NCBI GenBank assembly: GCA_002796995.1
Contig: PEKW01000006.1
Span: forward strand, 310,001-374,000
Length of the DNA stretch: 64,000 bases
Direction: 5' to 3'
Source: Rhizobium sp.
GTDB lineage: Bacteria > Pseudomonadota > Alphaproteobacteria > Rhizobiales > Rhizobiaceae
The notes under the pieces were generated by a model. It did not search any database. It was not told the DNA's origin and saw only the letters and a program-made list of their open reading frames with translations. Shown piece after piece: positions 58,160 through 64,000 of this stretch. The position numbers and the translations under genes are program-made. How positions within the stretch are numbered: the first letter of the stretch is position 1; every line of letters begins with the position of its first letter.

Positions 58160-59197
58160 CTACTTGCCCCCGCCCATCTTGTCGTTCAGCTTTTCAAGCG
58201 TCTTGCGCATGGCGCGCGCGTCTTCCTGCTGCGCCTCGATCCAGTCGCGCAGCATCTGCTGCTCGTTGCGCATGTTCTTTACAAGCCCCTGGATGCCCTC
58301 GGCGAGGCCTGCAATGGCGGCCACCGAACGGTCGCTGCCGCCGGCATTCTCCCGGTTGGCGATCTTTGCCAGCTGGTCGACCAGCCGCTTGATGTCTTCC
58401 GCCGGCACGCCGGTCAGGGCGCCCGCGGGCGCTGCGATGTCGGAATCGACGTCCGTCACCGAGGAAAGCCAGTTCTCCAGCTCGGTATAGAACCGGTTCT
58501 GCGCGCGTCCCGCCTGCAAGTCGAGAAAGCCGAGGATGAGCGAGCCGGAAAGGCCGAGCAGCGAGGACGAGAACGCCGTGCCCATGCCCGACAGCGGCCC
58601 GGTCAGGCCTGTCTTCATCGCCTGCAGCACGTCGGCACTGTCGCCCGCCCCGGGATCGAGCGACTGGATGACCTCGCTGATCGAGGCGATCGTGCCGAGC
58701 AGGCCCCAGAACGTGCCGAGCAGACCGAGGAAGACGAGGAGGCCGATCAGATAGCGCGAGGTGTCGCGTGATTCGTCGAGGCGCGTGGCGATCGAATCAA
58801 GGATGGAACGCAGCGCCGTGGTCGAGATCGCCATCGAACGGCGGCCGCCGATCAGCGCCCGCATCGGCGCCAGCAGCCGCGGATCGCGGCCGACCTTGTC
58901 GGCATGACCGGCGGCACGGAAGGAATTGAACCAGCGAACCTCGGGCCGCAGCGCCAGCACGTGGTTGAACACCAGCACGATGCCGACCGCCAGAACCCCG
59001 AGGATCAGGCCGTTGAGGCCCGGATTGGTGATGAACGCCGCATGCGCCTGGCGATAGAGAATGGCGGCGATGAAACCGACGATGATCAGGAAGATCACCA
59101 TCGTCGTGAAGAAGGGCATAGGGCTGGAGAGCTTGTGACCGTATTCGCCCGGCGCGGCTTCCGCCGCCTCCAAATCCGCCAGCTTAACTTTCGCCAT
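58160..59197 (-). CDS. MotA/TolQ/ExbB-type proton channel subunit
   Basis: A 345-residue membrane protein. Helices are near 28-48 (FFTTMVIFLIIVGFIAAILY), 55-78, 147-170 (IGLLVFLGLLGTFWGLLGTI) and 203-225 (GTAFSSSLLGLSGSLILGFLDL), in the MotA/ExbB plan. The C-terminal tail (about 285-340) is helical and basic. It forms a two-gene operon with the OmpA-domain protein. Zorya defence ZorA looks similar, but no zorC, zorD or zorE is near. The pair probably drives an envelope or chemotaxis-independent function; unknown. Confidence 0.87.
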   Translation of the reverse strand: MAKVKLADLEAAEAAPGEYGHKLSSPMPFFTTMVIFLIIVGFIAAILYRQAHAAFITNPGLNGLILGVLAVGIVLVFNHVLALRPEVRWFNSFRAAGHADKVGRDPRLLAPMRALIGGRRSMAISTTALRSILDSIATRLDESRDTSRYLIGLLVFLGLLGTFWGLLGTIASISEVIQSLDPGAGDSADVLQAMKTGLTGPLSGMGTAFSSSLLGLSGSLILGFLDLQAGRAQNRFYTELENWLSSVTDVDSDIAAPAGALTGVPAEDIKRLVDQLAKIANRENAGGSDRSVAAIAGLAEGIQGLVKNMRNEQQMLRDWIEAQQEDARAMRKTLEKLNDKMGGGK

Positions 59198-59265
59198 GTC
59201 GTCCGTAGCCTCCGGTAATCTGTGCGCCGGAGGCTAGTGGAAAATTGCGACGAATTGAAGCTAAA

Positions 59266-59289
59266 AGCCGCCGATCAGGATCGACGGCT
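59266..59289 (-). terminator. terminator after suhB
   Basis: On the minus strand AGCCGTCGAT and ATCGGCGGCT pair over 10 bp with one U-G wobble, CCTG loop, followed by TTTTAGC. It lies 11 nt after the suhB stop and before the MotA-like gene. Confidence 0.72.
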
Positions 59290-59299
59290 GTGTACAGGC

Positions 59300-60100
59300 T
59301 CAGGCCTTGGGGATCGGCCGCGCAATCGCCTCGATCAACTGCTTGCGGATATATTCATTGCCGGCAACGACGGTGCCGGTGTGGAACATGTCGGTGCCGT
59401 CGTGCATGTCGCTGACGAAGCCGCCGGCCTCGCGGATCAGTAGCAGGCCGGCCGCCATGTCCCAAGGGTTGAGCTCGGCTTCCCAGAAACCGTCGAGCCG
59501 TCCGGCTGCCACATAGGCGAGATCGAGCGCCGCAGCGCCCATGCGGCGCACGCCGGCGACTTCGCCCATGACGTGGCGCAGTTCGATCAGGAACTTGCCA
59601 TGCGCACCCCGGCCGAGATGCGGAATGCCGCAGCCGATGACGCAATCGGACAGCACCTTGCGGGCCGCGACCCGGATGCGGCGGTCGTTGAGGAAGGCTC
59701 CGCCGCCTTTTTCAGCGGTGTAGAGTTCGTCGGTGGCCGGATTGAAGATGACGCCGGCGACGACTTCGCCATTGCGTTCGAGCGCGATGGAGACGGCGAA
59801 CTGCGGAATGCCGTGCAGGAAGTTCGTCGTGCCGTCGAGCGGGTCGACGATCCAGCGATGCGCGCCGTCCGTGCCCTTGATCTCTTCGCTCTCCTCGCCG
59901 AGGAAGCCATAGGTCGGACGTGCCTTCAGCAGCTCGTCGCGCACGATCTTCTCGGCCTTGATGTCGGCCTGCGAGACGAAGTCGCTCGGACCCTTGACCG
60001 AAACCTGCAGGTTCTGCACCTCGCCGAAATCGCGCGCCAGGGACTTGCCCGCCTTGAGCGCGGACTGAACCATGACATTGAGGAGTGCTGAACGGGCCAT
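59300..60100 (-). CDS. suhB: inositol-1-monophosphatase family protein SuhB
   Basis: A 266-residue Mg-dependent phosphatase. The metal motif is FLGEESEEIKG (about 69-79) and WIVDPLDGTTNFLHGIPQFAVS (by its ends, about 87-108), and the C-terminal motif is LNPWDMAAGLLLIREAGG. It hydrolyses inositol phosphates; E. coli SuhB also joins rRNA antitermination complexes. The start at 60100 begins MARSALLNVMVQSALKAGKSL. It has its own terminator and is separated from the downstream motor pair. Confidence 0.94.
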   Translation of the reverse strand: MARSALLNVMVQSALKAGKSLARDFGEVQNLQVSVKGPSDFVSQADIKAEKIVRDELLKARPTYGFLGEESEEIKGTDGAHRWIVDPLDGTTNFLHGIPQFAVSIALERNGEVVAGVIFNPATDELYTAEKGGGAFLNDRRIRVAARKVLSDCVIGCGIPHLGRGAHGKFLIELRHVMGEVAGVRRMGAAALDLAYVAAGRLDGFWEAELNPWDMAAGLLLIREAGGFVSDMHDGTDMFHTGTVVAGNEYIRKQLIEAIARPIPKA

Positions 60101-60244
60101 TTAGGGTTTCCTTGAAGTGCGGCATGCGCCGGGCGACGGCGGCAGGAGCGGCGCGATGGATCGCGGCTGCGGTTTGGGCGGTTCAAGACCACAAAAACAG
60201 CCGGAATTCAAGGGGTATCGCCGCATGGGGCGTGACCGGCACGC

Positions 60245-61513
60245 TTAGACAATGCCGCTGAGCGCCCAGGCGGCAAGGGAGGCGGCACCGGAGAGCAGGG
60301 TCGCCGCCCACAGGTGCAGGGAAAACCGCAGGCTGCCGAAAAGGCTCGCATAGACGGCCTTGGCGGCCATGTTGGTCAGCACCGCAATGCCGATCGCCTG
60401 CGCAGCCAGGCCGGCATCCAGCTTCGGCAACAGGCCTGCGACCGTGACGGTTGCGGCATCGACGTCGGCCAGGGCGGACAGAGCGGAGACGAAAATCAGG
60501 CCGGCATCGCCGAACTGCTGGCTCGCGGCCCGCGCCAGAAAGGCGACGCCCGCAAGCAGAAAGGCCATCCTGGCCACCGCCGCGAGTTCAAACGGATTGG
60601 CCGGCACGCCCGACCCTCCGGCCGCCTGATGACGGCGCGCCAAGATCAGGGCGTAGAACGCCAGCACCCCGGCGCCGACTATCAGCGGCCACAGGAGGGC
60701 CGGCAACAGAGCCGGCGCAAGTGTCGCGACCAGCAAGGCCGTGCGCAGCAGCGATACGGCACCGGCACTGATCGCGCCGGCAATCAGGGTGAGCCCCGCC
60801 TCCCCGGCGCGGCTGCGGCGGGCAAAGGCGACGGTGGTGCCGGTCGAGGAGACCAAGCCGCCGATCGCGCCGGCCAGCACGTCGCCGCGGGTCGAGCCGA
60901 ACATCCTCACCGCGACATAGCCGGCAAAGGAGATCGAGGCGAGCATGATGACGAGCAGCACGATGCTCTTGGGCGACACCCCGCCGAACGGTCCGTAGGG
61001 CGTATCGGGAATGATCGGCAGGAGCACGAAGGTCATGGCGAGCAGGATGACCGCCGAGCGCAGTTCGATCCATTGCAGGCGCCGGATCGCCGCATGCAGG
61101 AATTCGCGGCTCGCCAGGATGGTGATCAGCGCAGCACCGCCGGCCGAGGCAAGCGCCATGTCGCCCAGCGCCGCAAGCGCGCCCAGCCCGAACGTCAGGA
61201 TGGCGGCGATGACGGATGTGACGCTGTAGGACTTTTCCGCGATCGCCTCGCGCATCTCGAAGACGGCCATGACGGTGGCGATGGCGATCAGGAAGCCGGT
61301 GAGCGCGATACCCGGATAGCCCGACGCGACGCCGAAGCTTCTTTCGATCAGTCCGGCGACCCCGCCGGCCATGCCGAACATGGTGAAGGTGCGGATGCCG
61401 GCCGTGCGGGCGCCTTCCGGCTCGTCGCGTTCACGCCAGTGGCGCTCGACCCCGACGGCTGCGCCGATCGCGATGGCGAGGCCGAGGCGCTGAAAAAGTT
61501 CGACATTGTCCAC
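60245..61513 (-). CDS. MgtC/SapB and DUF4010 membrane protein
   Basis: A 422-residue polytopic protein. The N-terminus (about 1-135) is MgtC-like: LGLAIAIGAAVGVERHWRERDEPEGARTAGIRTF (by its ends). The rest matches DUF4010 with FGLGALAALGDMALASAGGAALI and a GGLVSSTGTTVAFARRS loop. The function is unknown, possibly ion or stress related. A GTG at 61513 gives spacing of about 5 nt from GAGGGG; a GTG 6 nt upstream is too close to it. The Sel1-repeat gene precedes it by 28 nt. Confidence 0.86.
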   Translation of the reverse strand: MDNVELFQRLGLAIAIGAAVGVERHWRERDEPEGARTAGIRTFTMFGMAGGVAGLIERSFGVASGYPGIALTGFLIAIATVMAVFEMREAIAEKSYSVTSVIAAILTFGLGALAALGDMALASAGGAALITILASREFLHAAIRRLQWIELRSAVILLAMTFVLLPIIPDTPYGPFGGVSPKSIVLLVIMLASISFAGYVAVRMFGSTRGDVLAGAIGGLVSSTGTTVAFARRSRAGEAGLTLIAGAISAGAVSLLRTALLVATLAPALLPALLWPLIVGAGVLAFYALILARRHQAAGGSGVPANPFELAAVARMAFLLAGVAFLARAASQQFGDAGLIFVSALSALADVDAATVTVAGLLPKLDAGLAAQAIGIAVLTNMAAKAVYASLFGSLRFSLHLWAATLLSGAASLAAWALSGIV

Positions 61514-61541
61514 GCCCACCCCCTCGCGGCTGCAGCCACCG

Positions 61542-62702
61542 TCAGCCGCGCCGGAACTTGTTCGCCGCGTCGATCGCCTTCTTCTGCTCTTCGTCGGTCA
61601 GCCCGAGATAGAAGTCCTCTAGCGCCGGGTCCTTGAGGCCCGCCCGTCGGGACAGGACATACCACTTGGCGGCCTCGATCGGGTCCGGACGCGTGCCGAG
61701 CGCGTTGATGTAGAGATGCGCAATCCGGTTCTGCGCGATGACATTGCCGCGATTGGCGGCGACGTTCAGCCACCGGAAGCCTTCGTCATAGTTGCGCTCG
61801 CCGGCGATGCCGTTGACCAGCCAGATGCCAATGTCGAGCTGGGCGGTGTCGAAGCCCGCCTTGGCCGACCGTTCGAGCCAATAGCGCGCCTTGCTGCGCT
61901 TCTCCTCGGGCAGATCCTTCAGCGATTCGTAGATCTGTGCCACGGCGTATTGCGCGTCGGCGATGCCGTCTTCGGCCGCCTTCTCGTAATAGGGCAAGGC
62001 GAGCGACAGTCCCTTGGGGCCGGGATTGTCGGCGACCAGGGTCTGTGCCCAGTTGAACTGCGCCGAGCCATTGCCTGCATCCGCCGCCTTGCGCATGTAT
62101 TCGTCGGCCTTGGCCTTGTCGTGCGGGACGACCTTGCCTTCCATCAGCAGCATTGCGTACTTGAACATGGCGGCCGGATCGCCGCCGGCGGCCGCCTGGC
62201 CATACCAGAAGGCGGCGCCCTTCAGATCTTTCTTGATGCCGAGGCCCCGGTCCATGAGTTCGGCAAGCAGGGTCTGCGCCGCCGGATCGCCGAGCTGGGC
62301 GCGCGGCAGGGCCTTGTCGACGGCGGTCAGGAAGAAGCCGCGCTGGAAGGCGCCATAGGCCTCGTCGACCTTGCCCTTGTATTCCGGTTCGGGCGGCAGG
62401 TCCGGCAGGGGAGCGCCCATGCGGGCATAGATGTTGATGCCCTGCGGCTCCGTCTCGCCTTCGGCCGCTTCCCGCTTTTCCGCAGCCTCGGAACCCGGAC
62501 GCGCGCTACGGTCGAGCGTGCCGTCGGATGGCGCCGGCTGATCGCCGCGCTCCAGAACCCGCACGTCGGACGGCGCGAGAGGCCGCATCGGCGGACGATC
62601 GAAGGCCTGCTGCGCGTGCGGGGAACCCGGCACGGCGACGCTGGCTGCGAGGCACGCGGCGAGGGCAAAGAGCACGGGCCGATGGAGAAGACTTGAGCGC
62701 AT
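61542..62702 (-). CDS. exported Sel1-repeat (TPR-like) protein
   Basis: A 386-residue periplasmic protein. The signal peptide (LLHRPVLFALAACLAASVAV) is followed by a disordered acidic/basic linker to about residue 100, then Sel1 repeats of about 36 residues (AAFWYGQAAAGGDPAAMFKYAMLLMEGK; ADAQYAVAQIYESLKDLPE; EGFRWLNVAANRGNVIAQNRIA by their ends). Sel1 proteins are scaffolds. Start: ATG at 62702, or a TTG at 62714 that would overlap the ThiE-like stop by TTGA. It is the middle gene of a three-gene run. Confidence 0.84.
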   Translation of the reverse strand: MRSSLLHRPVLFALAACLAASVAVPGSPHAQQAFDRPPMRPLAPSDVRVLERGDQPAPSDGTLDRSARPGSEAAEKREAAEGETEPQGINIYARMGAPLPDLPPEPEYKGKVDEAYGAFQRGFFLTAVDKALPRAQLGDPAAQTLLAELMDRGLGIKKDLKGAAFWYGQAAAGGDPAAMFKYAMLLMEGKVVPHDKAKADEYMRKAADAGNGSAQFNWAQTLVADNPGPKGLSLALPYYEKAAEDGIADAQYAVAQIYESLKDLPEEKRSKARYWLERSAKAGFDTAQLDIGIWLVNGIAGERNYDEGFRWLNVAANRGNVIAQNRIAHLYINALGTRPDPIEAAKWYVLSRRAGLKDPALEDFYLGLTDEEQKKAIDAANKFRRG

Positions 62703-62710
62703 GATGCGTA

Positions 62711-63364
62711 TCAATCTTCAAACCGTGGCGCTTTTTCGTCAAGCTCCGCATTCACCCGTGCGACGACCGTCGCCGCAAGCGCCGGATCGGCGAAAACCGC
62801 CTCGCGCAACGCCACGAATTCGACACCGGCTTCGGCGACGGCAAGCGCGGAAGCCGGATCCTGGCCGCCCATGACGATGCTGGGAATGGCGATCATCGAC
62901 GACCACCATTCGCCGAGCGCCAAGTTCTTCGAGTGCGCCTCCGGCTTTATGTCGCCGTCGAGCTTGCCGAAGAAGATATAGTCGGGCTGTACTTCGCCGA
63001 TCTCCAGCGCATGGTGCCGGTCCATGGCATTGCCGCCGCCGACGATCATCTTCGGCGCGTGATTTTCCTTCGCATCCGCAAGCGCCGCCGCATTGCCGCT
63101 GATGTGCAGGCCGTCGGCCTTGACCCGCCCGGCAACGCGGCTGTTGTCGACGACGAGGGCAGCAGCCCCGGCATCCTGGATCAGCGGCACGAGCAGTTCG
63201 GCATGCTTCTGGAAGGCCGCGTCATCAAGGCCGTATTGCGGGATGATGACCGACGCGACGTCGCCACCCTTCAGCGCATCGCCGACCACGCGCGCCTTTT
63301 CCTCGGCGTCGGCGATGTCGGGAACGATCAGGACGAGGCGGCAGCGATCTTCGGGACTGGTCAT
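62711..63364 (-). CDS. thiamine-phosphate-synthase-like protein
   Basis: A 217-residue TIM-barrel protein of the ThiE/TenI superfamily. CRLVLIVPDIADAEE, VVDNSRVAGRVKADGLHISG, VGGGNAMDRHHALE and IVMGGQDPASALAVAEAGVEF fit the fold, but the usual ThiE signature (DRVDLA, DGVHLGQ, phosphate-loop GG) is only partly kept, so it may be a paralogue of other function rather than thiamine phosphate synthase. It precedes the Sel1 gene and overlaps its TTG alternative start. It is divergent from the TSUP gene. Confidence 0.75.
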   Translation of the reverse strand: MTSPEDRCRLVLIVPDIADAEEKARVVGDALKGGDVASVIIPQYGLDDAAFQKHAELLVPLIQDAGAAALVVDNSRVAGRVKADGLHISGNAAALADAKENHAPKMIVGGGNAMDRHHALEIGEVQPDYIFFGKLDGDIKPEAHSKNLALGEWWSSMIAIPSIVMGGQDPASALAVAEAGVEFVALREAVFADPALAATVVARVNAELDEKAPRFED

Positions 63365-63468
63365 GAGTGATTCCGTTTCCGGAAGGACGCAGCTTTCTCC
63401 GCGTTCCTCCCTCGTTTTGCGTGAGTAAATCCGATAGACCGGTCCTTCGAAAGGATCAACCGAAACAA

Positions 63469-64000
63469 ATGAGTCCCGATCTGCTGTTCTATGCCGCGGC
63501 CATTCCCGCCGTGGCCCTCGTCGGCCTGTCGAAAGGCGGCCTGGGCGGTGCCTTCGCCCTGATCGGCGTGCCCCTGCTCGCCATGGTCGTGCCGCCGATG
63601 CAGGCGGCGGCGATCTTCCTGCCGATCCTGCTGGTGATGGATGCGGTGGCGCTGTGGGCCTGGCGACGCCACAACAACCGCCCTACCCTGCTGGCCATGC
63701 TGCCCGGCGGCATTCTCGGCATCGCGATCGGCTGGGCGACCTCCGCCTATGTTTCGGTTAACGTCATGCGCCTGCTGCTCGGCGGCATTTCCGTGCTTTT
63801 CGCCCTGCGCTATTTCATCGAGGCCGCCCGCACCTCTTCCAAGGCGCCGCCCGAGGCCGCGCCTGAGCGGCCCGTCGCGGCGACCCTTTGGGGCACGCTG
63901 TCCGGCTATGGCAGCTTCGTCGCCCATGCGGGCGGCCCGCCGTTCCAGATCTACACCCTGCCGCTGCGCCTCGACCCGCTTTCTTATACCGGCACCAGCA
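63469..64000 (+). CDS. TSUP (TauE/SafE) family permease, N-terminal part
   Basis: The first 177 codons lie in the window; the gene runs off the right edge. It is a sulfite/organosulfonate exporter-like permease: LLFYAAAIPAVALVGLSKGG, LGGAFALIGVPLLAMVVPP and NVMRLLLGGISVLFALRYF are typical helices, with GLSKGGLGG the family motif. The ATG at 63469 has AAGGA about 14 nt upstream, a little far. The substrate is unknown. Confidence 0.85.
   Translation, partial: MSPDLLFYAAAIPAVALVGLSKGGLGGAFALIGVPLLAMVVPPMQAAAIFLPILLVMDAVALWAWRRHNNRPTLLAMLPGGILGIAIGWATSAYVSVNVMRLLLGGISVLFALRYFIEAARTSSKAPPEAAPERPVAATLWGTLSGYGSFVAHAGGPPFQIYTLPLRLDPLSYTGTS

Noticed and set aside
57126..59197. Zorya-type phage defence
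   Set aside because: The MotA-like and OmpA-like pair resembles ZorA/ZorB, but there is no zorC, zorD or zorE, and the neighbours are suhB and an FAD dehydrogenase.

Overview
The window is a 64 kb stretch of housekeeping chromosome from an alphaproteobacterium, almost certainly a Rhizobiaceae member (Rhizobium, Ensifer, Shinella or Agrobacterium type). The evidence is high GC, a serC leader RNA upstream of serC-serA, a sulfolipid operon sqdB-sqdD-sqdC, the ruv/tol-pal/tilS/ftsH/glmM chain, small DUF1192, DUF4164 and DUF1465 type proteins, and a gap-pgk-class I aldolase cluster. Nothing visible separates the genera. I see no tRNA or rRNA gene, CRISPR array, insertion sequence or prophage.

Layout. 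1-7 kb, all minus strand: the start of cydA, serA and serC with its leader RNA, an outer-membrane barrel and a transmembrane chemoreceptor, then a luciferase-like oxidoreductase. 8-13.4 kb, plus: ruvC, ruvA and ruvB with a vapBC toxin-antitoxin pair in each of the two gaps, then a Tat-exported phosphoesterase and a DinB-type protein. 13.4-16.3 kb, minus: sqdB-sqdD-sqdC for sulfoquinovosyl lipid. 16.4-27.6 kb, plus: ybgC, tolQ, tolR, tolA, tolB, pal, cpoB, tilS, ftsH, glmM. 27.6-40.7 kb, mixed strands: a YebC regulator, four split-barrel flavin-binding type proteins (one fused to GAF and a possible DNA-binding tail), a flavin monooxygenase, a metallo-hydrolase, a soluble CZB chemoreceptor, a YmdB phosphoesterase, formyl-THF cyclo-ligase, cfa, LysE, a 6S RNA, zapA and its coiled-coil partner. 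41-48.6 kb, plus: transketolase, gap, a K+/H+ antiporter, pgk and class I aldolase. 48.7-64 kb: PACE and MFS transporters, PhzF, a 51-residue membrane protein, DUF1465, L31, an ABC exporter, an FAD dehydrogenase, a MotA-like/OmpA-like motor pair, suhB, an MgtC/DUF4010 membrane protein, a Sel1-repeat protein, a ThiE-like protein and the start of a TSUP transporter.

The recurring theme is that conserved blocks are interrupted by accessory genes. Two vapBC modules sit inside ruvCAB, the sqd operon sits between ruvB and ybgC-tol, an antiporter sits between gap and pgk, and three genes separate the 6S RNA and zapA from the formyl-THF cyclo-ligase gene. The most notable signals are the double vapBC invasion, with vapC2 overlapping the ruvB start codon and related GTAAGA elements in both antitoxin leaders; the PNPOx-GAF-winged-helix-like protein and its overlapping partner; the serC leader and 6S RNA; and a candidate small RNA before the DUF1465 gene. 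No complete, clearly new defence or biosynthetic system was found.
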